A stretch of 9,106 nt of DNA from an uncultured Eubacteriales bacterium (GTDB lineage: Bacteria > Bacillota > Clostridia > Oscillospirales > Feifaniaceae). Each line of letters opens with the position of its first letter. The stretch's first letter is position 1. Location: contig CABRXB010000029.1 in assembly GCA_902474785.1 (NCBI GenBank), positions 1 to 9,106 on the forward strand, written 5' to 3'. The notes under the pieces are model-generated. The model was given only the letters and a program-made list of their open reading frames with translations, did not search any database and was not told the origin of the DNA. Below are positions 1 through 6,288 of the stretch, piece by piece. Both the position numbers and the translations under genes were made by a program.

Positions 1-990
1 GACCATTTGAAAGACCTCATACTTGGCCAGCTCCTCGGCGGGCGGGTTGACGATGGGGTCGTTTTGAATGGATTCATCCTGGTTGGCCAGCGCCTCGGAG
101 ACGGGACTTGCGGAGCCCAGATAGTCGGCGTTCATCTGTGCAATGTCGGGGCGACACAGGAAGTTGATGAAGGCTTCGGCATTGGCCTTGTTCTCGGCGT
201 CTTTGAGGATGACGGCGGCATCGTACCACACATTGGTGCCGCTGTCGGGGATGGCGTATGCCAGCGTGTCGTCCTGCTCGCGGATGATGCCGATGTCGCA
301 CGACCAGATGACGGCCAGAGCGCCTTCGCGGGCGATCATCTTATCCTTCACATCGTCGCCGGTATAGGCCAGAACAAGGGGTTTTTGTTCGAGCAGTTTT
401 TGTCTGGCCTGCTCAAGCTCGTCGGGGTCGGTGGAGTTGAGGGAATAGCCGAGCGAGAGCAGCGCCACGCCAATGGAGTCTCTCTCAGAGTCGATCATGA
501 AGATGCGGCGGGCGTAGTTTTCATCCCACAGGATATCCCACGAATTGACCTCTTCGGACACCTGATCGGGATCGTAGGCAATGCATACGGTGCCCCACAT
601 GAAGGGGACGGAGTGGGTTCCGGCGGGATCGTAGTCGAGGTTGTTGAAGCGGTCGTCAATGCCGGCGGCATTGGGCACATTGTCAAAATTGATCTCGGCG
701 AGCATGTCCTCGCGCAGCATCTTGGAGATCATGTAGTCGGAGGGGATCACCAGATCATAGGTGTAGCCCGAGCTGTTTTTGAGCTTGAGATACATGTCCT
801 CGTTGGTCTCATAGGTGTCGTAGATCACCTTGATGCCGGTCTCCTCCTCGAAGAGCTCGATTACGCCGGGAGCCATATAGTCGCCCCAGTTGTAGATGCG
901 CACTTCGGATTCATTTTTGGAACAGCCGGTCAGGGGGGTGAAGGCGAGCAATAGAGCCAGCGCCAGAACCAGTGCATACAGTCGTTTCAT
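1..990 (-). CDS. potD: Spermidine/putrescine ABC transporter, substrate-binding lipoprotein PotD (3' end outside window)
   Basis: Extracytoplasmic polyamine-binding protein that delivers spermidine or putrescine to the PotBC channel. The frame is open from ATG at 990 to base 1, giving 330 residues; the family is about 340-360, so only a short C-terminal piece is missing. Residues 1-22 form a lipoprotein signal peptide (KR, then a Leu/Ala-rich core) ending in lipobox LTGC with Cys23 as the lipidated residue, as expected for a Gram-positive. The mature protein opens with the family motif YNWGDY (33-38). Residues placed like the PotD ligand-binding set, judged from memory of the family, are Trp35, Tyr38, Ser84, Tyr86, Trp229, Trp255 and Asp257. 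The SD AAAGGTGG (1006-999) sits 8 bases before the ATG. It is last of the four pot genes, 36 bases beyond the ancestral potC stop. Whether spermidine or putrescine is preferred cannot be told. Confidence 0.93.
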   Translation of the reverse strand, partial: MKRLYALVLALALLLAFTPLTGCSKNESEVRIYNWGDYMAPGVIELFEEETGIKVIYDTYETNEDMYLKLKNSSGYTYDLVIPSDYMISKMLREDMLAEINFDNVPNAAGIDDRFNNLDYDPAGTHSVPFMWGTVCIAYDPDQVSEEVNSWDILWDENYARRIFMIDSERDSIGVALLSLGYSLNSTDPDELEQARQKLLEQKPLVLAYTGDDVKDKMIAREGALAVIWSCDIGIIREQDDTLAYAIPDSGTNVWYDAAVILKDAENKANAEAFINFLCRPDIAQMNADYLGSASPVSEALANQDESIQNDPIVNPPAEELAKYEVFQMV

Positions 991-1026
991 TGTGTCATCC
1001 ACCTTTCTTGATGGGCTGCCCGCAGG

Positions 1027-1083
1027 CTAGCCAATATTGATCATCTCCCCGTCCTTTTGATCGGAGCGGAGGTTGACGGCAAT
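1027..1083 (-). pseudogene. potC: Detached out-of-frame 3' end of potC
   Basis: Read on the minus strand from 1083, this stretch encodes IAVNLRSDQKDGEMINIG and stops at TAG (1029-1027). A hydrophobic pair running into an Asn-Leu-Arg-Ser motif is the usual end of PotC-type permeases. It is two bases out of phase with the upstream potC frame, and about nine hydrophobic residues of the last helix are absent between STIM and IAV. In the alternate frame the bases just upstream read P-V-H-H-V, which is not a membrane helix, so a single-base slip does not explain it. A deletion of 3n+1 bases (about 25) at 1084-1086 does. Confidence 0.75.
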
Positions 1084-1814
1084 GACATGATGGTGGACAG
1101 GGCGTTGATCTCGGGGTTGACGCCGCGGCGCGTCATCGAGTAAATCTCAATGGAGAGCGTCGACACGCCGGGGCCGGTCGTAAAAAAGGAAATCACAAAG
1201 TCGTCGATCGACATGGTGACGGCCAGCAAAAAGCCGGTAATCACGCCGGGCATCACTTCTGGCACCACCACCTTTGTGATGGCGGTGAGCGGTTTCATGC
1301 CAAGATCCATGGCGGCGTCGACCAGGCTGGGGTTCATCTGTTTGAGCTTTGGCAGCACCGACATGACGACATAGGGGATGTTAAAGGTGATGTGCGAGAG
1401 CAGCAGCGAGGAAAATCCCATGCTGTAGCCCACGAAGGTGAAGAGCAGCAGCAGCGCAACGCCGGTGACAATGTCGGGGTTGAGCATGGGGATGTAGGTG
1501 AGGTTCATGAGAACCGAGCGAAAAGGCCCCTTGAGATTGTGCAGGGCGATGGCGGCCACGGTGCCGATCACGGTGGCAATGGCGGCCGAGAGCAGCGCCA
1601 AAAGCAGCGTTGTTCCCAGCGCAGAGAGAATGCGGTCGTTTTGAAAGAGCGAGGCATACCACTTGAGGGAAAAGCCGCCCCAGCTGCTGCGCAGCTTGGA
1701 GGCGTTGAAGGAGAGCGCGATGAGCACCGCAATGGGCGCATACAAAAACAGAAAGATGAAGGCGGCATAGACGCCGCTTGTCACCTGCATGAGCTTGCTT
1801 TTCCGACGGTTCAC
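1041..1814 (-). CDS. potC: Spermidine/putrescine ABC transporter permease PotC, C-terminus frameshifted (probable lesion)
   Basis: Inner-membrane permease that pairs with PotB to form the polyamine channel driven by PotA. The GTG start at 1814 overlaps the potB stop as GTGA, and a strong SD (AGGAGGT, about 1828-1822) lies 6 bases upstream inside the potB tail. Visible parts: hydrophobic helices at about residues 14-36, 65-90, 103-128, 132-155 and 188-212, and the permease EAA loop at about 165-190 (DAAMDLG..., contacting PotA). Residues 1-243 match the family closely, ending in INALSTIM, where the sixth helix should begin. Instead 14 unrelated polar residues (SLPSTSAPIKRTGR) follow to a TGA at 1041. 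The expected ending, IAVNLRS..., lies in another frame at 1083-1027. The predicted product therefore lacks the last helix and may not work. This could be a true pseudogene, a strain-specific lesion or an assembly error. Confidence 0.85.
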   Translation of the reverse strand: MNRRKSKLMQVTSGVYAAFIFLFLYAPIAVLIALSFNASKLRSSWGGFSLKWYASLFQNDRILSALGTTLLLALLSAAIATVIGTVAAIALHNLKGPFRSVLMNLTYIPMLNPDIVTGVALLLLFTFVGYSMGFSSLLLSHITFNIPYVVMSVLPKLKQMNPSLVDAAMDLGMKPLTAITKVVVPEVMPGVITGFLLAVTMSIDDFVISFFTTGPGVSTLSIEIYSMTRRGVNPEINALSTIMSLPSTSAPIKRTGR

Positions 1815-2635
1815 AGCGACACCTCCTCAGAGTCCTTATCGCGGGTGAGCGCCACCAGCCCAAAGACGAAAATCATGATGATGACCGACATGGCCGATCC
1901 AAAGCCCTTGTCGTCAACCAGCTTGAACTGCTTTTCAATGATGTCGCCGATCAGCGCCGTGGACGAGCCGCCAAGCAGACGGGAGATGACGAATGTCGTG
2001 ACAGAGGGCATGAAGACCATGTTGATACCCGAGAAGATGGCGGGCTTTGAGAGCGGCAGCGTGACTTTTTTAAAGGTCTGCCACGGGGAGGCGCCCAGAT
2101 CGTCGGAGGCGTCCAGAAGAGAGGGGTCGAGCTTAATCAGCGTATTGTAGATGGGCAAAATCATAAAGGGCAGAAAGTTATACACCATGCCGAGAATGAC
2201 CGCCTTTTCCGTATACATCAGCTGCATGGTGGGCAGGCCAATTTTGGTGAGCAGCGTGTTGATGATGCCGTTTGTCTCAAGCAGCGACATCCATGAATAG
2301 GTGCGCAGCAAAAAGTTCATCCACATGGGCAGCACGAAGAGCAGGGAGAGAAATCCCCGCAGCCGCGGTTTGAGGTTTGCCAGGATATAGGCCATGGGGT
2401 AGCCCAGCAGCAGGCACAGGATGGTGGCGATGCCTGCGATGCGAAAGGAGTTGCCCAGCACCTTCATGTATTGCGGGTTGGAAAAGTCAAAAAATCGAAT
2501 GAAGTTTTGAAGCGTGAAAACCAGGGCGCCGTCCTGCGTGGTGGTCAGACTGTAAAACAGGATCAAAAGCAAGGGGGCGAGGAAGAAAGCAAAGGCGTAA
2601 ACCGTATAAGAATAAGTAAAGCCCTTGTATTTCAT
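1811..2635 (-). CDS. potB: Spermidine/putrescine ABC transporter permease PotB
   Basis: Membrane permease of the polyamine importer, forming a heterodimeric channel with PotC. It has 274 residues, normal for the family, and is intact. The N-terminus ([15 protein letters not shown]) leads into a first helix at about 12-30. Other hydrophobic segments are at about 65-88, 93-112, 147-165, 200-222 and 248-266. The cytoplasmic EAA loop that docks on the ATPase is [20 protein letters not shown], about residues 180-199. The segment [14 protein letters not shown] is strongly typical of PotB. ATG at 2635 overlaps the potA stop as ATGA, with SD AGGAGGAGG (2649-2641) formed by the GAG codons at the end of potA. 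Its own end carries the potC SD in the same way, so the three genes look translationally coupled. Confidence 0.95.
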   Translation of the reverse strand: MKYKGFTYSYTVYAFAFFLAPLLLILFYSLTTTQDGALVFTLQNFIRFFDFSNPQYMKVLGNSFRIAGIATILCLLLGYPMAYILANLKPRLRGFLSLLFVLPMWMNFLLRTYSWMSLLETNGIINTLLTKIGLPTMQLMYTEKAVILGMVYNFLPFMILPIYNTLIKLDPSLLDASDDLGASPWQTFKKVTLPLSKPAIFSGINMVFMPSVTTFVISRLLGGSSTALIGDIIEKQFKLVDDKGFGSAMSVIIMIFVFGLVALTRDKDSEEVSL

Positions 2636-3741
2636 TGCGCCTCCTCCTCTTCGGGAGGCAGAAGTTCCTCCTCTGGGTCGTCGGGGTAGGCGTCGTCGTT
2701 GTCAAACTCTTTCATGATGTGGATGGCGTCGGGTTCCAGATAGAGGCCAATGGTGTCGCCGGGCTCGGCATAGTGGATGGAATGCGCCGTCCAGGTGTAG
2801 TCCCCCTGCTCCACCTCGATGGAGAAGTTGGCCCCCATGAAGACGCAGGACTTGACCACGCCGACGATGTTGCCCTCCTCCGGGGGACACAGCTTGAGGT
2901 CTTCGGGTCGGATGACCACCTCAATGGGCTCGCGTTTGGCAAACCCCTTGTCCACACAGCGGTAGACGCGGCCGTTGAACTCCACCTGATAGTCGGCCAG
3001 CATCACGCCGTCGAGCTGATTGGATTCGCCGATGAAGTCGGCGACGAAGGCGTTGATGGGCTCGTTGTAAACGCTCTCGGGCGAGCCGATCTGCTGAATG
3101 TGCCCCTTGTTCATGACCACGATGGTGTCGGACATGGTGAGTGCCTCTTCCTGATCGTGCGTCACATAGACAAAGGTGATGTCGGCCTGCTGCTGAATGC
3201 GCTTGAGCTCGATCTGCATGGCCTTGCGAAGCTTGAGGTCGAGCGCGCCCAGCGGCTCGTCGAGCAGCAGGACGTCGGGCTCGTTTGCAAGGGCACGGGC
3301 AATGGCCACGCGCTGCTGCTGACCGCCCGAGAGCGCGGTGACGCCTCGCTTTTCAAAGCCGACCAGATTGACAAGCTCGAGCATTTCAAGAACCTTGGCG
3401 CGGATCTTCTCCTCTGGCAGTTTTTTGATGCGCAGTCCGAAGGCCACGTTTTCATAGACGTTCAAAAAGGGGAAGAGCGCGTATTTTTGAAAGACGGTGT
3501 TGAGATGCCGCTTGTAGGGCGGAACGTTTGTGATGTTTTTGCCGTCAAAAAAGACGCTGCCCGACTCGGGATACAAAAACCCCCCAATGATGCGAAGGGT
3601 CGTCGTCTTTCCACAGCCCGAAGGGCCCAGCAGCGTGCTAAATTCACCATCTTTGATTTTCAGGTTGATGTTATCGAGGACAATATCACCGTCAAAGCTC
3701 TTTGTCACATTGACAAGCTCAATGATATTGTTGTTGGTCAT
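2632..3741 (-). CDS. potA: Spermidine/putrescine ABC transporter ATP-binding protein PotA
   Basis: Cytoplasmic ATPase that powers polyamine uptake through PotBC. From ATG at 3741 it is 369 residues. An ATG at 3795 would add 18 residues, but they look unlike the family and lie around the probable transcription start, whereas 3741 is preceded by GGGGAGGAAGG. Motifs: Walker A GPSGCGKT (39-46), Q-loop Gln85, signature LSGGQQQR (137-144), Walker B LLLDEP (158-163), D-loop around 165-168 and switch His195. The C-terminal third (about 235-345) fits the TOBE regulatory domain of the CUT1/PotA class. An unusually acidic tail follows at about 345-369, ending PPEEEEAQ. It is the first gene of the operon, behind its own promoter, and overlaps potB by 4 bases. 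Specificity for polyamines rests on the neighbours. Confidence 0.96.
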   Translation of the reverse strand: MTNNNIIELVNVTKSFDGDIVLDNINLKIKDGEFSTLLGPSGCGKTTTLRIIGGFLYPESGSVFFDGKNITNVPPYKRHLNTVFQKYALFPFLNVYENVAFGLRIKKLPEEKIRAKVLEMLELVNLVGFEKRGVTALSGGQQQRVAIARALANEPDVLLLDEPLGALDLKLRKAMQIELKRIQQQADITFVYVTHDQEEALTMSDTIVVMNKGHIQQIGSPESVYNEPINAFVADFIGESNQLDGVMLADYQVEFNGRVYRCVDKGFAKREPIEVVIRPEDLKLCPPEEGNIVGVVKSCVFMGANFSIEVEQGDYTWTAHSIHYAEPGDTIGLYLEPDAIHIMKEFDNDDAYPDDPEEELLPPEEEEAQ

Positions 3742-3780
3742 TTCCTTATCCTTCCTCCCCTCGGTGCAATATAAAATGGG

Positions 3781-3794
3781 TGCGTTGAGACGCA
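3781..3794. repeat. 5-base-stem hairpin at the expected 5' end of potA mRNA
   Basis: On the minus strand TGCGT-CTCA-ACGCA forms a perfect 5-base stem with a 4-base loop, beginning at or next to the predicted transcription start. It could protect the 5' end of the message or be a small operator half. It is short enough to be chance. Confidence 0.3.
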
Positions 3795-3800
3795 AGATAT

Positions 3801-3829
3801 AATATACAGGGTGCTAGGGGAAAAGTCAA
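3801..3829 (-). promoter_or_regulatory. Sigma-A-type promoter of the potABCD operon
   Basis: On the minus strand, TTGACT (3829-3824) and TATATT (3806-3801) are separated by exactly 17 bases, one mismatch each from the vegetative consensus. The start site should fall near 3794, leaving a leader of about 53 bases before the potA ATG. The promoter sits between the end of the pseudouridine synthase gene and potA, so the transporter can be transcribed independently. No strong intrinsic terminator separates it from the upstream gene, so read-through is also possible. Confidence 0.75.
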
Positions 3830-3849
3830 TGATTTTGGGAAAAAATCAT
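3829..3849. repeat. 8-base perfect inverted repeat touching the potA -35 box
   Basis: ATGATTTT (3829-3836) and AAAATCAT (3842-3849) are exact inverted copies around a 5-base centre. The repeat covers the stop codon of the pseudouridine synthase gene (3848-3846) and abuts the -35 box of the potA promoter. It is AT-only in its stem apart from one G-C pair per arm and lacks a clean T-tract, so it is a poor intrinsic terminator. An operator for a dimeric regulator is the alternative reading; that function is inferred. Confidence 0.4.
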
Positions 3850-4790
3850 GAAAATTCATCAAATACTTCTGTTTGAGCCGAAAAAAACTGCTTTTTATCC
3901 AGATAACTCAAGATTCCTTGGTATTCCTTGAACGCAAACCGGATTTGATAGGCGCACAGAGCCTGGTGACGGGGGCTCTGTCGGCGGTCGGTTTTGCCGT
4001 ACTTGCCGTCGCCATAGAGAGGGTGGCCGATGGAGGCAAAGTGGGCCCTGATCTGGTGGGTGCGCCCCGTGACAAGGTCGATCTCCACGAGCGAGAGATC
4101 CCCCTTGGTGCGCAGCACGCGATAGCTTGTCACAATGGTTTTTGCGCCGGGCGCGGGGTGGTCGAGCACGGCGACTTTGGATGCCTGCTCGTCGCGCAGA
4201 AGATAGCCCTTCAGCGTGGCCTCCCTGGGCGACGGCGTGCCGCACACCAGGGCCAGATAGGTCTTCTTCATCTGCCTTGTCCGAATGATTTCATTGAGAT
4301 CGCGAAGCGCCTGCGCTGTTTTGGCGGCCACAACCAGGCCCGCCGTGTTGCGGTCGAGCCGATTGCAAAGCGCGGGGGAAAACGAGTGCTCTGCCGCAGG
4401 GTCATATTCCCCCTTTTGGTAGAGATAAGCCTGAATCTGGGCGATGAGCGTGTGATAACTCTCGGTTTCGTCGCTGTGGACAAGAAGACCCGCCGGCTTG
4501 TCCACGATCAGCAGATGCCCGTCTTCATAGACCACCTTGAGGGTTGGCTTGATTTTGAGCGGCGCAATGTCCTGCTCGCGCGCTTCCAGCAGTTCGTCCT
4601 TCACATAAAGGGAGATGACGTCGCCCTCAACAAGACGCTGCGCGGCCTGCGCGCGCTTGCCGTTGTTCTTGATGCGCTTGAGCCGCAGATATTTATAAAG
4701 GAGGGAACTGGGCAAAGAGGGGTAGGTCTTGGTGAGAAATTTGTCGAGCCTTTGCCCCGCGTCGTTGGGCCCGATGTGGAGTTCTTTCAA
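3846..4790 (-). CDS. RluA-family pseudouridine synthase (RluC/RluD-like, S4 domain)
   Basis: Isomerises specific uridines to pseudouridine in structured RNA, most likely 23S rRNA. It has 314 residues. An S4 RNA-binding domain occupies about residues 12-65 (GQRLDKFLTK..., then an Arg/Lys-rich helix). The catalytic domain has VDKPAGLLVH (97-105), the active-site motif NRLDRNTAG (143-151) with catalytic Asp146, TGRTHQIRAH (241-250) and HPLYGDGKYG (256-265). The first motif position is Asn rather than the more common His, a variant I recall from clostridial RluC-type members. The start is TTG at 4790, supported by SD AAAGGGGG about 8 bases upstream and by alignment of the S4 domain; no better ATG is seen. 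It is divergent from pyrE and 104 bases upstream of potA on the same strand. The exact target uridines, and so the symbol, cannot be assigned. Confidence 0.92.
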   Translation of the reverse strand: MKELHIGPNDAGQRLDKFLTKTYPSLPSSLLYKYLRLKRIKNNGKRAQAAQRLVEGDVISLYVKDELLEAREQDIAPLKIKPTLKVVYEDGHLLIVDKPAGLLVHSDETESYHTLIAQIQAYLYQKGEYDPAAEHSFSPALCNRLDRNTAGLVVAAKTAQALRDLNEIIRTRQMKKTYLALVCGTPSPREATLKGYLLRDEQASKVAVLDHPAPGAKTIVTSYRVLRTKGDLSLVEIDLVTGRTHQIRAHFASIGHPLYGDGKYGKTDRRQSPRHQALCAYQIRFAFKEYQGILSYLDKKQFFSAQTEVFDEFS

Positions 4791-4815
4791 GGGCGTCGCC
4801 CCCTTTCTACAGCAC

Positions 4816-4824
4816 AGTATAACA
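4816..4824 (-). promoter_or_regulatory. Extended -10 promoter for the pseudouridine synthase gene
   Basis: On the minus strand TG-T-TATACT (4824-4816) matches the extended -10 form TGnTATAAT with one mismatch. The -35 region is a T-rich stretch with only a weak match (TTTCTT), which an extended -10 can tolerate. Transcription would start near 4809, leaving a leader of about 19 bases that just includes the SD. Confidence 0.5.
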
Positions 4825-4862
4825 CCGTGCCGGGAAAAAAGAAAGAATCTTCTAAAAACCTA

Positions 4863-4891
4863 TTTCCTCTTTCGCCAAAATCATGTATAAT
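4863..4891 (+). promoter_or_regulatory. Probable promoter of the pyrE-radC-GNAT-uvrB-uvrA operon
   Basis: A perfect TATAAT (4886-4891) lies 73 bases before the pyrE start. The hexamer 17 bases upstream, TTTCCT (4863-4868), is a weak -35. The predicted start near 4898 leaves a leader of about 66 bases. It shares the 173-base divergent region with the minus-strand promoter at 4816-4824, with no overlap of the core boxes. Confidence 0.6.
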
Positions 4892-4900
4892 AAACTGATT

Positions 4901-4934
4901 GATGGCCTGTCTTGTCAGAATTTCGAAGGCCGTC
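4901..4934 (+). promoter_or_regulatory. Leader hairpin upstream of pyrE
   Basis: GATGGCCT (4901-4908) can pair with AGGCCGTC (4927-4934) over 8 positions, including one G-U wobble, leaving an 18-base loop. It starts within a few bases of the predicted transcription start and ends about 15 bases before the SD AGGGGGAA (4950-4957). No U-tract follows, so it is not an intrinsic terminator, and the loop does not resemble the PyrR-binding loop. It could stabilise the message or bind a regulator; the role is inferred. Confidence 0.4.
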
Positions 4935-4963
4935 ATGATTTGTATGTTTAGGGGGAATCACCA

Positions 4964-5545
4964 GTGTTAAATCAAGAGCAGGTCATTTCCATATTAAAAG
5001 AGGCGGGCGCATTTTTGGAGGGGCACTTTTTGCTGACCTCCGGCCGCCACAGCGACAGATATCTCCAGTGCGCCAAGGTGTTTCAGGATGCGCGCTATGC
5101 GCAGCCGCTCTGCCAGCAGGTGGCAGAGCATTTTCAAGACTGTGGCGTGGACGTCGTCATCGGGCCGGCCATGGGCGCGGTGCAGATGGCCTATGAGGTG
5201 GCGCGCTGCCTCTCCTGCCGCAACTTTTTCACCGAGCGGGAGGATGGCGCCATGACCCTGCGCCGCGGCTTTGCCGTGACGCCCGGCATGAAAGTGCTGG
5301 TGGTGGAGGACGTTGTGACCACCGGAGGCTCGGCCAAAGAGGTCATCGAGCTGGTGCGCGCGGCGGGCGGCGAGGTGGTCGGCGTGGGCTCCATTGTCGA
5401 CCGCACGGGCGGCGCCATGGATTTTGGCGTGCCCTTTTGCGCGGCGCTCTCGATGGAGGTCGCCTCCTATGAGCCCGATTCCTGTCCCATCTGCAAGACC
5501 GGCGCGCCGCTTGTCAAGCCCGGAAGCCGAAAGCTGACAAAATAG
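4964..5545 (+). CDS. pyrE: Orotate phosphoribosyltransferase
   Basis: Converts orotate and PRPP to orotidine 5'-phosphate, the fifth step of de novo UMP synthesis, in the cytoplasm. It has 193 residues, usual for the shorter bacterial type. The N-terminal motif HFLLTSGRHSDRY (21-33) and the flexible loop FFTEREDGAMTLRRGF (88-103) are typical. The PRPP-binding motif is EDVVTTGGS (115-123), preceded by hydrophobic VLVV. The tail has a CPIC pair (Cys174, Cys177) and LVKPGSRK, seen in many clostridial PyrE proteins. The start is GTG at 4964, 6 bases after the SD AGGGGGAA. It is first gene of the operon, detached from other pyrimidine genes and instead followed 4 bases later by radC. Confidence 0.95.
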   Translation: MLNQEQVISILKEAGAFLEGHFLLTSGRHSDRYLQCAKVFQDARYAQPLCQQVAEHFQDCGVDVVIGPAMGAVQMAYEVARCLSCRNFFTEREDGAMTLRRGFAVTPGMKVLVVEDVVTTGGSAKEVIELVRAAGGEVVGVGSIVDRTGGAMDFGVPFCAALSMEVASYEPDSCPICKTGAPLVKPGSRKLTK

Positions 5546-5549
5546 CGCC

Positions 5550-6233
5550 ATGGGTGAGAATCTGCACGTCCGGCACCGGCAGCGCCTTAAAAAGCGCATG
5601 GTGGAACAGGGGGCCGGCGGACTCGAGCCCCATGTTTTGCTGGAACTGTTGTTGACCTACGCCATCGCCAGACGCGACACCAACGAAATCGCGCACCGCC
5701 TGCTGGCCAGGTTCGGCTCTCTGCGCGGCGTGTTCGACGCCGATTTGATTGAGCTTTGCAAGGTGGAGGGCGTGGGAGAGCACACGGCGCTGCTGCTCAA
5801 GCTTGTGCCAGAGCTCACGCGCCGCTATTTCGATGAGGAGAGCAGTTCGATCACGCAGCTCATCTCCACGGAGGATTTGCGCCGCTACATCCTGCCAAAA
5901 TTCATCGGCGCGCGCAATGAAATGCTGCTGATTGTCTTTCTGGGCAACAAGAACCAGGTGCTTACAGGGGAGTTTTTGCAGGAGGGGAGCATCAACACCG
6001 TCGGCGTCAACCTGCGCCAGATCGTGGAGCGCATCATGGCGCTGCGCGCGACCGGCGTCGTCATGGCGCACAACCACCCTGGCGGATTTGCCATCCCTTC
6101 CAGCGAGGACATCTCGGTTACGCGCATGCTCAAATCGGTGCTCGACCCGCTTGGCATCAAACTGCTTGACCACATTGTGGTGGCCGACGACGACTGTGTC
6201 AGCATGCGCGAAAGCGAAATGCTGGAAAGATGA
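5550..6233 (+). CDS. radC: RadC-family JAB/MPN-domain protein (UPF0758)
   Basis: RadC proteins were once linked to DNA repair, but their true activity is unsettled; the JAB/MPN fold suggests a metal-dependent hydrolase. It has 227 residues, full length. The N-terminal part (about 1-95) holds a helix-hairpin-helix-like segment (about 66-89, CKVEGVGEHTALLL) of the kind that contacts DNA. The C-terminal MPN domain (about 104-227) carries the metal motif HNHPGG (174-179) followed by PSSED (183-187), that is His174, His176 and Asp187, so the metal site looks intact. ATG at 5550 comes 4 bases after the pyrE stop with no good SD, so it probably depends on translational coupling to pyrE. Its place beside uvrB and uvrA fits, but does not prove, a DNA-related role. 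Confidence 0.93.
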   Translation: MGENLHVRHRQRLKKRMVEQGAGGLEPHVLLELLLTYAIARRDTNEIAHRLLARFGSLRGVFDADLIELCKVEGVGEHTALLLKLVPELTRRYFDEESSSITQLISTEDLRRYILPKFIGARNEMLLIVFLGNKNQVLTGEFLQEGSINTVGVNLRQIVERIMALRATGVVMAHNHPGGFAIPSSEDISVTRMLKSVLDPLGIKLLDHIVVADDDCVSMRESEMLER

Positions 6234-6244
6234 GGCCATGTTTT

Positions 6245-6258
6245 CATGGGCGCCCATG
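6245..6258. repeat. Perfect 14-base palindrome in the radC-GNAT gap
   Basis: CATGGGCGCCCATG is its own reverse complement. In RNA it gives CATGG-GCGC-CCATG, a 5-base stem. An overlapping alternative, CCATG-TTTT-CATGG (6236-6249), uses the same CATGG arm, so the two hairpins exclude each other. It lies midway between the radC stop and the SD of the next gene and could modulate translation, processing or protein binding. No function is shown. Confidence 0.45.
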
Positions 6259-6288
6259 GATGAGCGCGCGGACGGGAGGGAAAACTGA

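Noticed and set aside
7..954. A 315-codon plus-strand open frame over potD
   Set aside because: The minus strand gives a complete lipoprotein signal and PotD motifs over the same bases; the plus-strand translation is low-complexity Gly/Val/His and has no recognisable family.
1027..1110. Programmed ribosomal frameshift in potC
   Set aside because: No slippery heptamer is seen, and shifting frame would still leave out about nine hydrophobic residues of the last helix, so a deletion explains the data better.
3742..3795. Longer PotA starting at ATG 3795
   Set aside because: The 18 extra residues are unlike PotA N-termini, the ATG lies at about the predicted transcription start, and the 3741 ATG has a strong SD.
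3829..3849. Intrinsic terminator after the pseudouridine synthase gene
   Set aside because: The stem is AT-rich and is not followed by a clean U-tract on the minus strand, so it was kept only as an inverted repeat.
2635..4898. Long plus-strand open frames opposite potA (379 codons) and the pseudouridine synthase (341 codons)
   Set aside because: Both mirror genes with intact catalytic motifs and are compositional shadows.
4892..4963. PyrR-binding attenuator or SOS (LexA/DinR) box in the pyrE leader
   Set aside because: The loop lacks the PyrR consensus, there is no terminator-like hairpin with U-tract, and no GAAC-N4-GTTC-type palindrome is present. TTCGAA at 4922-4927 is too short to count.
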